Positions 1 through 14,253 of a DNA stretch of 64,000 nucleotides are shown here, piece after piece. Both the position numbers and the translations under genes were made by a program. Each line of letters begins with the position of its first letter. Within the stretch, counting starts at the first letter, position 1. Below the pieces are notes generated by a model that was given only the letters and a program-made list of their open reading frames with translations, was not told the DNA's origin and made no database searches. The stretch covers positions 20,546,505 through 20,610,504 of the forward strand of contig JAJKFL010000427.1 in the NCBI GenBank assembly GCA_021186555.1. The letters are read 5' to 3'. Source of the stretch: Reticulitermes speratus. Taxonomy: Eukaryota > Arthropoda > Insecta > Blattodea > Rhinotermitidae.

Positions 1-291
1 TCCAACGTTTTTAATTTCCTCATCTTTCCTTCAAGGGTTTCTAAACTGACATAATGAGCATTCCACAGTTACAATCAAGACCTTATTAGTGTACTGTCTA
101 CAAAAAGGAGATTTTTAAATCCACTGGTAGTATGCAGCTTGCAGCTAGATTTCAACTTGAAGGCAATAGTATTAGTACTGAAAAAATCCAAGTCTCATCC
201 TGCAGATAGGCACTGTTGGAACAATGAAACATGGCCACTGAGGTTAAAAGACTTATGATTAGTTTAGAACCAGAAAATAATGCCTTTTTAC

Positions 292-397
292 CTGACATTG
301 TAAAATATTCCAGCCATTAACAATGAAATTAGATCGATTGGAACTGCAGCTATGGTTGCCATGGCAGGAGACTCAAATATTCCTGACAGCATGCAAC
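292..397 (-). CDS. ABCG exon: GCMLSGIFE, last exon in window
   Basis: 106-bp exon, acceptor tgaacag, donor gtaaaa. It encodes CMLSGIFESPAMATIAAVP and a hydrophobic helix ending GIFYNV. It leaves in phase 2, so at least one more coding exon lies left of position 1. Confidence 0.93.
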
Positions 398-1162
398 CTG
401 TTCAAAGAAGAAATTGCCTGAAGTCAAATATGTATCTGTGTCATAACAAATCCATTCTATGTGATTTATAGATGCAGATATTTACATTTCTAGGCTTAAG
501 TGCATCATGATACCCATTTTATTTCACTGCAACATAAACTAGCACAGCTTTAAGTGGTCTTCAGAAAAGAAAGAGCAGAGCACAGCAAGGACAGAAATCG
601 CTCAAAGAAAGGTAACATTTATTTGAAGCCTATGGTTTTAAGTATTCTGTCTTTAAATTTGAATAACAGCGGCATTCCCACTGGCCTTTAAGATTCAGCA
701 GAATTAATTCAGATTCAAATATAGTAGCAATTTTCATGTATCTAGCTGTTCACACGGAGTTCATCCAAAATAGTTTACACCTCCCTGTAACAGAGGGAGT
801 CAAGTTTTTAAGTCCATACACGAAACACTTATGCAAAAGGTGGACAGACCAGTGCATACATGTATTAATTAATGTAATGCATTCATGAATACATTAATTC
901 ACCCGTGGGAATTGTGGGTATATTGCTGTTACAAAATGCAGCAAGCCTTGCTTGAAACAAGTTTATGACATAACCAAGTGAACTGTGAAGAGTAGACAAC
1001 TTTCAAGTATTAAGAAACAAATAATGTTTATGTATTTAAACTATTAGACAGAAATTTTATGGGTTTTAAGGTGTCTGTAATATACTGGTGTGTGTGAAAG
1101 CAGGCCCGTTCAGTTCAGTTTCTGTTTCTAGCTGCAGACATACTACAGAAGAACACCCAACG

Positions 1163-1200
<38 letters not shown>

Positions 1201-4200
1201 TAGTATTAGTAGTAGTAGAAGTAGTAGCAGCAGCAGTAGTAGTAACCATTACTGTTGAAGAGATGTTTCAGAGTGCAGTTAGTTGTCTGATGCAATTGAA
1301 ATCCTCATTCAAATTTTATTTACATAAATGAGTAAATTTTAATGTCTGAATCTGTGTGTTATTCCTTCTTTAAAATTTTTGGCTTCTGTATACCTGCATT
1401 ATAACAATCACAGGGAAACCAACAAGATCGAAAAGAAAAAATTGGTATTTCCACTTGTGCAAAATAATGTCTCTCACACTGCAACTAAACTTAAATGTTG
1501 TGATGATTTATAAAATACTGAATGGATCACAATACTGCAACACTAGTTTGTAAGGTGGCAAATGTGAACCAAGTAAAAGACTTCCACAGCTATGCTCTGT
1601 ACAAAAAATTCCCACATCACTCCACTGATAACTGCTGTTAACAGAAAGCTAAAAAAACAGCAACACAACTGCCTCTGTCATAACGTTTCTATAAGCATTA
1701 CGAAAATAAAATGAGGACAGTCATATGCAAAGAAATTGCTCTCCTGTAATTAGAGTTTTCCTTTCAGAAACTAGCGTAAAGGATTTTCATGGACACATTT
1801 CTTATTAGACAACTAAAATAAAACGATTAGTCTTATAGCTGTCATTATTGACATTCAGAATAATGCTATTATCTGGTGTTGAGGTACCATAAGCTGTGGC
1901 AGAGTTGGAAACAAACACCACTGGTAGAGCCATTAGGAAGAACAAATTTATGTCGCATCTCACAAAGTCAACGAGTCCAAAAATAATCGCCAGGTATATC
2001 AAAGGTTCAATGACTGACCTTGGTATCTGAAATGGATAAACAAAACAAGCTTCAAGAAGAAACACATCCATCATGACACTATTTATATTGTCTGTCAGTC
2101 TGTCTTTTCTTTAGATACATGAGGCAAAAGTCCCCAGCATGTCATGAAAGTGGAGGCACAGCTCCACTCATTCTTAACCTTGACACTAGGATATTAGGGG
2201 TCAGCTCTCGGGAAGTGTCCCCTTCATCCACTGAATCAGAAACTTGGTGGGTCCCGGAGCCAGTCTGGAGGTTTTGAAGAACAGAAAAATTTCTTGCCCT
2301 GCCTAGAGTCAAACTACAATTTCTTGTTTGCTCAGGCTGTACCTAGTCTAGTAACCATACTGACTCCTTTCTTTAGCTATGTCCCATTAAAATCATGTAT
2401 CTTACACTCAAACACACTTTTAGTAGGGTCAGATTTAAGCATTTGTGGCCCCTAAGCTGTTAACATTTAATAGGCCCCCCCCCTCTACTAAATTTTTGGT
2501 TTAATAGCTTTTCATGCTTGTGGAAGGGTACGTATAAAATACTACATTACATACACGCAATTTTATTATTTGTTGTTAAAACAATAATAATCAGAACACA
2601 AAAGAAATAACAGATATTCTTCGGTTTTTGTGATAATGACAATAACAATTAATGTAATAATACAAAAATTTAGGAATTCTTTTTATTAGTTTTTGTTAAA
2701 ACACTAAAAAACGCATATTTTTTGTTCACTGAGGCTCATTGTAATGTGAGGCCCTAAGCTGTAGCTTGTCCAGCTTATTCATAAATCCGGCCCTGTCACC
2801 AAGTACTGTACTGCCAATGTATGAATTGTGCGGTTATTTAACATCTTTGTTAAAATGACTTCCTCCATTACACAAATTTTTATGAAATTTCAGGTTCTCA
2901 CAGCTGTAAATATGGAGATTACAGTCTTCTGGCATGTGAGACCATGTAATTTGGTTGGTGGACCCATACACATGCATCATATTCCATAAGACTGTATCTT
3001 AACACAGAATTTTGTCACCACCTGTTTCAGTATTTTATACAAAGTAGAAACTATGCTAATTATATATACCAGTTCAACTAATTATGGAATAAACATACAC
3101 TGAGGCCAAACAAAGAAGTCCCATAAACTGACTCCCTTCACAACGTTAATGAGCTGCTTCACTTCTCCTTCAAGCATAATTCCCTATGTTCCCTTCTAGA
3201 TGTTTAGCCAATCTGTTCACACAAATAAAGAAGGTAATATAAAAACCGTCAATTACAACACACTTTACAGTTTTTTTAAATTTCAAACATACTGTTTACA
3301 CAAATGTTGGTAGTCATAACAGTGTGATAACCTTCACTACACGGAAGCTCCTGTTTACTCTGGCCACAGGGAGCTGGAGGGAAATATAATAGTTGACAGA
3401 GTGGGAAACCTTGAATGTCATCATCCCCATCATCCATGTGACTTCCTTTGTGGCCTCAGTATAGTAGAGCCTCGATATTACATAGTAGTGACCAGATTAC
3501 ATGCTAATTGTTGGCATGGAGGTGAAGAGAAAAGCTGGTAAAAGGCGAAGCATCGCCCATGCATCACCAACTATTTCCTATCTGTTTTAAAAATCTCCAG
3601 TAGCTAAAGCCATGAATGTACACCCAACAGCGTTGATGTCTGTTCTGAGGTGAGCCCAAATGCCACAGCATGCCAACTGCAGCCATGTACAGTGTTAGTG
3701 AGCTAAGCCAGCAAGTACTCTGCTCACTAGTATACATATATCTTATCACAGACCAGTGTCTGGTGATGAGATCTTAGAAAACGGTAATGAACCTTCAGAT
3801 GCCATACACAGTGGGCAATTTCATGACCAGCTGAGTGACTATGAGGCTTTTAAAAGTGACCCTGTAACATGGAATTAATCAACTCTGAACACAAGGAAAA
3901 CTGCACAGTGATCAATAATGCAGTAGGGCCCTTACCAGTGTTACCACCTTGGAGATATAATATGCTGAAGCTGAATACAGTCCTGATTCCCTGAGGAATA
4001 TAGGGATCTCGCCAGGAAACGTGTTGAAGACAGAGTATGCACTAGTGAAGAATACTTCACTTGTTATCAGGTACAGGAGTCCTCGGATATCTTGAATCCA
4101 TCTTTGGGTCCCAGCTTCTGTCTTCATAAAACACATCGAAAATATCAGCGAAGTCACCTGAAACAAACTCTGGTCTCTTAATACTTTCTAATCTAATTTT

Positions 4201-7200
4201 CTTTTCAGCGAGGTATGTATGTTACTCTAACTGTATTCACTGCAACAGAAACAGAAAATAGAACAGAAGGAGCAAAGTAATAAACTCAATGACAAATAGT
4301 GAAAGAAGGAATTGGTCAGTTACAAACTTCACTGTTGTGAATTTTATTTTCCATTCTGCTGTCCAAAATGAAATAGGAACTGCACTAACACTGAAACTAC
4401 TAGTTGTAGCCTTCGAACATTTCACAAAATGTTACCTTCTAAAACTTTATATCCATAGTGTATTTTTATTATTACGGCAATATGCTTGGACTGTATCCAC
4501 CACCCATTATTAAAAACACAAAACTCTTTAAAAGTTACATCAGTGACTGTCATAACTGAATATGAAGACATAACAGTAACAATAGTGATGGTGATGACAA
4601 TGAAAACAATAAACTTTAGCAACAACTACAACAACAACATAACAACCAATTTTGCTGTCAGTTATATAAACAGGCCAACTACACATAAAAATTTTCAAAG
4701 TAATCATTGTTATTTGTATCTGTAAATGAAGTACATAAGCACACGTCATCTTCATTCTGCAATAACGTTTCACTGGTTTGTCAAATTCAACTGCCAAAAC
4801 TCAAATAATACCATACATATCTGTCCAGCATGTGTGTGATTTCACATGACCTGCCATTTTGGAACTGTGATGTCATACATATCTGCATTCAGTTATGCTT
4901 GCACCAGTCACTGTGCATGCAAGCAGTTTGCAGCTCAACATAAAATGAGAAACAGCTTGTGGTTTAGTTGCATATTACAAAGAAACAAACATTTTCACAA
5001 ATATGTACTACACACCTAGCAAAAAAAAAAAAAAAAAAATCAAAGGAACATGAAAGTTAAGACATACCAAAAATACAACAATCTGAAGAAGGTGGCCAGA
5101 TTTATTTCGATAGGAATCCACAAAAGAACGCCATGTGAGCCAATACACTTGTGTGTGCCAGTATGGTTTATGACTGAAAACCAGAAACAAAACAAAACAA
5201 AACAGCCTCTTTAATGCTTTGGGTGCTTTTCGGTTGTCCTGAAACCAATGCAAGCAACAGAACAAGCATAAAATTCCCTGTACATTTACAAAGATTTTAG
5301 TGACATTTAAGAAATTAACCATATATTCCACAAATGGAAAACACACACACATGTGCTCACACACACACACACACACACACACACAACACACTTTCATGGG
5401 ATATCCCAACCAAACAACATAAACATAGGAACAGTGCACCAAGTGTCTCAATGGAAATAAGTAAGGGGTTAAAAACATAAATACAACAGACTCTTGTGAG
5501 ATGAGGTTCTTACAGTGGTGAAGATGAAGGGTGCTTTCTCCTGTGATGTTATACTCTACAGACTGGTAGGTAGGTACCAACTTTCTGGAGAAGACTGATG
5601 CCTCCATCATGACATAAAAGTAATCTACCATGAAGACAGAGGCATCAGGTTCCTCCAAAACTTGGTGAAAGGTAAAACTGTCCTGGACCCAAGCAGAGCA
5701 CCATAAAATTACAAGAGAATGGACGTAAAACTCCGTGCATTCTTAACCTTTCTACTATATGGAGATGAGCAGCCAGCTTCATGCTCTGGCCAATTCACCC
5801 TCAAAGAAAGAGCCCCTGATAACTATTGGACAGCAGGTAGCACAGAGCTGGTTTGGGCTCTTGGAAGTGAAAAATATCTCTGTGCCTGCTGGAAACTGAA
5901 ACCATTTCTCCAGTCATCCAGTCTACAGCATGAATCACTATACCATGCCATTAAAATGATGAAAGTAACAAAAACAATCAAAAACATATACTCACATTGT
6001 AATATACTTCTGAAAATCATTCGATATCTGTGGAAGGAAAAAAATTATTGAAATGAGAATTTAAACTTTAAATCACATAGCAAACTGTAGTATACAACAT
6101 ATATTATGATAATGACATTACCTTAATTACTAAAATCTGCAGGTTACTGTAAATGCAGTGCAGGCAGCCTTCGACTAGTATGATTTAATGTCATGTGATT
6201 TCTAAAGCAGATCTCATTTATGGCTAGCACACTCCATGGTTTCTAGCAGTGGTACATCCTGTTAAGCTCTGGAAAGAACTAGACAGGTCTACCATGCATG
6301 TACAGCCTGTCTCATAGTCACTATTGGGCAACATGCTTACAAAAATGAATTCTTGTGTTTGTTAAATGGCTTGACTTGTTACATATTGTATTCATGTTCA
6401 AAGTGAAATAATAAGTGATATGGATGTACATTCAATCTCAGTTATTTTGTATGTGACACCATCACACCTCTAAGCCCCAGAACATGATACAGTAGAATTC
6501 CTTTAATCTGGCATCCACAGGAATGGAGAGGATTACCAACAGTAACTACTTTGACCTAAGTTCTTACAGGTAATTTTTTTGTTACTGCCCCTATACTTGG
6601 ACTGAACAACTAATCAGAGGAGTATTTCATTTGGATATGTCCTTCAGCTGCTCGTTTATTTGTGTCAGGGCCATCTGCTGTGTTTTCTGGAGTCTCTTCA
6701 GTTTCTAATCAGGATGCAGGAGGACCAGGAGACTGGATCAGGAGTCTCCATAGCTGAAGAAGTTGATGCAGCAGGAGACGAGGGGTCAGGAGACACCACA
6801 ATGGTAAAGGTAGAGATAATATTGGATGCCTTGGGACTATTTTCATCAATGGCTGAAGTATCAGGATTTCTGGAGTATCAACGTCCATATTAAAGACACT
6901 CTACTGTAATTTACAAGAGCAGAAAAATGTGTGTCTTATGATCTAGAAAATAAATTAAATATCTCATCAGGTAGGGATTTTTTTGTACAGCGACCTATGT
7001 GATTTGATGTAAGCATGCATAATTATGTTCATACTACACACAATTTTTTTAAACATTCATTAAATCCACAGACAAATTTTAAAAACATTTTATGAATAAA
7101 CAGAAATTTAAAGAAATACAGAAAGATTTAAAAGCCTCTATGTGCCTGTAAGAACACAAATTTCACAACACTGGTGTGCACCCAAAGAACTACCCATGAA

Positions 7201-10200
7201 CAGCACAGCTGACTGAAGGAAGATAGTAGTCTGGTCACCCTCCATTTCTCTCTCTCTACCCTCCCCAGCCCCCTCTCTCTCTCTCTCACACACACACACA
7301 CAAAAACTATGTGCACCACCTTACACATTTGTGCACAGCAACTTCTGAACCACCCTACATAAAAAATAATGCAATGGCCAACTATTAGAACAGGAAGGCA
7401 TTATTAGAAAGAAAAATACAATTACAGAAATTTGCGGGCAATGACTAACATGGCATTACATCACTAACACCATAGAGCAGAGTCCTTCTTGAAAGGCTAA
7501 TAGTTCCTTGGCTAGTCAACAAATTCCCTACATCTTTTGAGACCAAAGGTTCAGTACTGTGTTCAAACAAGCCCATTCCTTGTCTATATCCTATGCCAGA
7601 ATCCAGGTCATGTCTTCCCATCCCTATTTCTTTTGAGAACCATTTCAGCATTATCTGCCCATCCATGCATAGGTCTTCCAAAGAGTCCCGTACCTTCACG
7701 CTGTCAAATCAAGATCCTACGCATTTCTCTTCTACCCCACACATGCCACATGAACCATTACACCACCAGCACACATACAAATGAGCAGCAAGCATTTAAC
7801 AACTAATAATCACACATCAAAAGACTGAAAAAGACCTGAAAATATAATCACACTCTACAAAATGTTTTAAATGTGTAAAAAGGCATTTAACCTCGAAATC
7901 AGGTGGAGCTGAGAGGTCAGCTTTAAGCCCTAGCCATTTTACCCTCAGGGAAGAGTCCTTAGAAAATAAAACTCTCTGACCCCTGCCAAAAATTGAACCA
8001 AAATTCATAACTCCTCTGGGGAGACAACTTAGTGTTAATTCAAGTGCCAGTGTCACAACTGAGACCAAATAAAATGTAACAGAAAACTATGCAGGAAGTA
8101 GATTTAGAATGTGATTCCAAAAAGATCATTAAATTGATGACAAAACAAGTGTTCCTGATATTCTGATTGGTGCAGACAGAAATTACTGTTCAAATATTAA
8201 AAACTGGTCAAACTTGAGGATGTCTGAAGGCAGTCCTGGCATGACTATAGTTCTAAATGATGTCAAAAGTACAGAGGAGGTTATGTGTATGACATTTATT
8301 GACCAATTGTTTAACATGTTATATGAAGAAAAAACCATTATTACCTACAGAAAACTTAACCATATAAAATTTCACCAAAAACCCTGAAAGAGCCTGATAT
8401 CACACTAAATTAAATTAAAAACAGCTACTGTTCCAACAGTATCAGTCCTTGGTGCACAAAAGGAGCTGCTTTCTAAGTTACCAAACTATCCACAGTTAGA
8501 TACCTTTGACAATAATCATTGCAATGATTTGATCAGTGGTGAGTGGAGATAGGAATTTTGATGCAGAAACATGCATAACACTTGTGCAGTACAAATTCAC
8601 AGGAACTTGAGGGAGGATGGATTACATAATGCAGCACACAACTGTAAAGTAGTAAAAATTATAACAAATTGGTATACATGACAGAATGTGCTTTAAACTT
8701 CCCCACAAGATTTAAATAAGTCATATATTGAAGTTCTGAATAAACTTTGTTTAGTATTATGCATTCTGATCATTGTGCTTGTAATTATTTACAGACACCA
8801 ACATATGCACTTAATAAAATTATAAGTTATACATAAACTTGGAACACTCTTACATGTTTTGACGATAAATCGCCATCCTCAGGAAGACATGCCGTAATTA
8901 CAATAATACCAACACATCAATCTCACATGTCCAATGGTAAAATATATAAAATATGAAATTGCAGTTATAATTGCAACAATGTAGATGCTATGGCTAGTAT
9001 GATGCTAAAACATTCCTGGTAAAAATTCACATGCCATTGTTTACAATGCAGTTACAGACAGTCCCCGACTTTTGCACATAATTTGTTTCTGAAAACGTAC
9101 AAAAGTCAAAATGTAGGAAAGTCGAGCAATAGACTTATATTCTTAAGATGATTCATCCCCGTTGTGTTATGGATCATAAGAAGCACAGTAAACCAGTCAA
9201 ACACAACAATTGTTTATGCCAGTATTAATTCAACATGTTTTGGCACAACAGGCCATCATCAAGTTGACCAAGAAAATAAGAGTACATACACAGTTATACA
9301 GAAATTGAGATCTCATCTTCTTACAATTTACATTATATTAATAACATTAACATAATATTACAATAATACTATAAATTGTAAGAAGTTGAGATCTCAATTT
9401 CTGTATAACTGTGTACAGACTCTTACATTCTTGGTCAACCTGGTAATGGCCTACTGCGCTGAAACAAGTTGCTGAATTAATAATGGAATAAGCAGTTGTT
9501 GTGTTTGAGTGGTTTACTGTGAGGCGGGTTCTGTTCCCATTCCCATCAAAGTTGTTGGTTGGGTTACAAAATATAAACAACACAAATAAATTTTCTAAAG
9601 TTATTTCTTGGCTCAAATTCTAGTCATCTCACATACCTTTTCTGGCATTTAGGAAGAGTCCTACATAAAATTCTCCTTTGAAAGCACATCAGGTTGACAC
9701 ACAGGACATAGATTTGACAGGCATCTGTTTTCTTTTTTACTTTACCTGAGTGATGGAGTTGTGAGCTGTCTGGATGTGTGGCATGGACAACTGTAAACTT
9801 TGGTTCTGTTCTGATGACCTGAAGGCATCAAATAGTTGCTCTAGTCTCTCTAAACTAGCATCCTCCTCTCCTGGGATGACAGACAGCTTCTGAATGAAGA
9901 ATTCCGCTGGATTGTAAGAAGGTGGACATAGAAAACCCTGACTGTTGGAAGAAAACATAAAAAATGTGGTTTCAATTATCAAGTAAATACATCATCAAAT
10001 GTAAAACTTCAAAGGGACATCAACAACATTTGTTATACATATTTTTGAAAACACAAACTGTAACTTTTGGCAATGGAAAATCACAAGTATTTTACTGTGT
10101 AGTTATTATTTGAGAAAATTATAATAAGTGTGATAATGTGTGTAGGAATCCACTCTGCACATATTCCAAATGTATTCTCTGCAGATCTCGGTATGGTATA

Positions 10201-13200
10201 TACATTAACTAGCGAACTGACTGACTGACTGACCCACCATCCATACATCCATCCATCCAACTCACTGACTGACTGACTAACTAAACTAAACTAAACTAAA
10301 CTAAACTAACTAAATGAGTGGATTCCTTCAGATGAAGCTAAAACACAGTCAGTCAAGAAATTTCTGTATTTTATGCAACCCAAAGGTTCATTGCTGTACT
10401 AAAAAAAAGACTGCCACAACCCTATCCTGAGCTGGATGAATCCAGTCCATACCACCCCCATATTTCTTTCATATCCACTCTGATGTCAACCTCCAATCAA
10501 CACCTAGGTCTTCTAAGTGGCCTCTTTCTTTCAGTTTTCCCCACCAAAACCCTATATGCATTTCTCTTCTCCTCCATGTGTGCCACATGCCCTACCCATC
10601 TCATCCTCTTTATTTTACCACTTGAATAATATCTGCTGAGTACAAATCATGCAGTTCCTCATTAAGACTTTCTCCAGCCTCCCGTTACTTGCCCCTCTTA
10701 GGCCCAAATATCTTCTTCAGCATCTGGTGTTCAAACACTCTTAGCATATGCTCTTTCCTTAATGTGCAAGACCAAGTTTTAAAGGCAAAATAACAGCTCT
10801 GTGTTTTTAGGCAGCAAACAGGAACACTGAAGATTCTGACCTGAATGGCAGCATGCATTCCCCAGAAGTAATATGCTCTTCAATTTCATCATGTACATTA
10901 TTTTGATCTGTTAGTGTTATTCCCAAATATCTAAACTGTGCCACATTTTTAAAGGATTTATTAGCTATCTTTATGTTGTGACTTTTCCTGCCTCCTTTTG
11001 ATGAGACACAAAAATATGCTCAATTTTATCAGCACTTACTACTAGACCATCCTCCTTACCAGCAATTAATAAAGCTTCTGTGTTTTTTATATTTATGCCC
11101 AGTAAATTAACATCATCAATGTAGACCAGATGCTGATGTGTCCCATTTAATTTCTTCCCCCGTGATTTTGTATACCTTCCTAATGGCATATATGGCACTT
11201 AAACACCTGTTTCTGTAAAGCTGGACACATCACATAATCATGAACTGTTAATTCATGTATGTTGTTAAATACACACAATACTGATAAATATTTGAGGTCT
11301 GTCATCCCACATGTGAAATAAAGTGCATAAAATACAATTTTAGACCTGCATCTCTTGCGTGTTAATGATAATTTGGTGTGTGGTCAATTACATTCAACTG
11401 GCTCAGGAATGCTCCACTGGCAGCCTTCTGTAGACAAACAGATGAATCATCATGAAACAGGAAATTTCTTGACCAGCTGAGTAACTAGTAGATTTTCAAG
11501 AAGACTGCACCATAAAGTCAGTGGTTTGGCGGAACACAGGCTGATGTACAGGGTAACATTCAACCAACTGAGTAATGACTTACTTTGAAAAGAATGTGTA
11601 TGCCTGTGCCAGTGTGCCATGAAAGGCTACACGTCCCCCAGCCAATAGGATCAGCTTGTGAAAACAGCTGAGCATGTCAGATGTTGGCTGATGGATGGAG
11701 CAGAGGACAGCCTTGCCTCTAGAGCCCAGATGATGCAGCTTCTCCACCACGGTGGATGCACTGTAGCTGTCCAACCCAGTGGTGGGTTCATCACAAAAAA
11801 GCAGTGGTGGATCTGTCAAAAGCTGTTCCAAAATAAAATGGTATTCAATTTTAAAGCATAACTGTAATTTAAGACTTGAAACTTTCAAGGTGACTAAGAC
11901 TGATAACATTTTCTTGGGCAACTTGTCAGGAAAATTTGATTTCAAAGCCCATTGTTTCAGACACTATCTCTGTTGTCAGTATCAAGGATTAATGTTATGA
12001 TGAAATATAATCATATGTCACTTTCCTAATAAACTAAGTACCAACTGACTGACTGACTGACTGACTGACTGACTCACTCACTCACTCACTCACTCATTGA
12101 CCAACTAATGGTGTGTGAGTGAGTGGGGTGTGTGTGTGTGCCAGTGAGTGCGAGTAAGTGTGCGTGAGTAAGTAAGTAATTGAGTGATTGAGTACCAATT
12201 AATTAATTAACCAACTCACTCATTCACTCACTGAGTCACTAAATCTAAGGAGCACAGTCCTTCTTAAGAAACTAATAGGTCCTCACCTACTCAAGAAATT
12301 TATACCCATGGCGGTAAAGTGACATTAAAGTGTAATGGTACACTTTCTGGAGGTAATTCTAATCCCCATTTCCAATATTTTTTTATTACGTAAGTATTAT
12401 TTAATTTCTTAATTAGAGTGTTATTCCTTCTTCAAAGTTTTAGCTACTACATAACTGTGATACTGAAAAGGACAGCAACCATATCTCAAATGAAGAATTG
12501 GTGCTTATTCTTCTTCATTGTAACACTGTTCAGTTTTCTCAGTTGTTACTTCATGTTTCTTTACATAAAGGAGTGTGAAATAGCATGACATAGACGCACA
12601 ATGCACAAGAAAATTCAAATAATTAATGTTACTTTGTACCTTATTTATTGTTCAATGTTTGTGTACCAAAAATAAAGACTCATTTTAATCTGAGAAAAGA
12701 ATGTCCATTAGAGCATTGTGCATAACACGGTACCTCCACTGCAAGGGACAGCCGCTTGCGTTCTCCACCTGACAGAGCTGAAATTGGAGTATCTTCGGAG
12801 CCAGCCAAGTTCAGATCCTGAAACAAAGCCTGGATCCATTTGCTGCGTACATCATTACGCAGCTCTCTATCCAGGCGCATGCATGACTGAAAATGAAAAG
12901 ATAATACAATATTCATTAATTTTACTAAATAAAGTTGCAAGTCACTTGATAAAAGCAGTGTCACTTTTGTCCATCATCCTGCTTCTTTATATTAAAACTA
13001 CATTTTGGAAACAGCTTCTACTTATGTCTTCAGGTAGAGACAGTATGAAAAAATTCTATCCCAGTTGGGTCCCTTAGCAGAATAACATTCATATGTTCAA
13101 TCATTCCTGTCAAATTAACATGCTGCTCATTACTGGAATAACCATCTGTCCCTGAGAATAACTGCTATTAAGAACCCTGAGATCCACATGCTGAAACCAC

Positions 13201-14216
13201 TAATCTAGCAACCAGGAAGAACACATTTGCTTGGACCCCTTATGACATCTTCAAAAGGGAACCTACACAGAACCTACATAGAACCAGACAGGGTATGACA
13301 ATGTATAGTGCTACTGGAAACAATTAAGTGTATGCGACCAGTAACACAACCAACATGAAGCACTGAATACATCAATTTCAGACAGAAAAACAGGATAACA
13401 ATCTTTAATGCAGCCTGGGGTGAATGATATAAATACTTTTAGGCCAGATGGGTACAACTGTAATGACTGGAAGCCACACAGCCTCACAAGAAAAGCTACA
13501 CAATTCAAAGATTATTAAGAGTATGAGGGTTAGTAGTTCTGATGCAAATTATTGTATCTTACCAAGTGTTATTGTGTTTTACATATGAAACCACCTTCAA
13601 TGGGATGTCTGTGTGCAACATCAAATGATGCAATGATTAGGGAATACTCAATCACCATAAGCTTTCTCTGTGCCAAGTACTATTTCATAGGTTAATTCAA
13701 GCCTGCATGCCATATTTTGCCAGGTTTTGGGACCACACATAAGGAGTATAATATATGTCATGTGGCAATTCCATTCCCCTAAGATACTGTGTAACATGAA
13801 GCTAATCTATTAGTTTACCATGAACCGCAGATGTTCTTTAGCTGTGAGGGTTTCAAATGTGATGTCCTTCTGTGGAACGAATCCAGATATTGTGGTGAGT
13901 AGAGACCCACCTACTTGCTGGCCACAGAGCAGAACTTCTCCAGTCATGGTACCTGAAAGACAGAATGTAAATTTCAACATGTGAAGTATACTATAAAAAA
14001 CTGCCTATGTCAGATCAATTATCAAGAACTTACATTGTATTCAGGACACATGTGCTTATATTCACAGATGGTAGCCGCAATATTGATAATTTTAGAGGGT
14101 TTCATCAGTCTCTCCAGGCAAACGCTGGAAAAGCAAGCAATGAATAACACCATGGAGCAAAGTCCTTCTTGAGAAGCTAACAGGTCCTCAGCTGGTCAAG
14201 AAATTCCCAGCATTAC

Positions 14217-14253
<37 letters not shown>

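Noticed and set aside
5719-6051. 110-codon plus-strand frame
   Set aside because: Overlaps a decayed SINE copy; the composition follows the repeat.
5238-9746. additional small ABCG exon in this intron
   Set aside because: Candidates with good donors (for example near 9,637) contain stops in the needed phase; reading exon 5,068-5,238 through makes an extra exon unnecessary.
12718-13077. 119-codon plus-strand frame
   Set aside because: It is the reverse of the ABCG signature exon and intron sequence.
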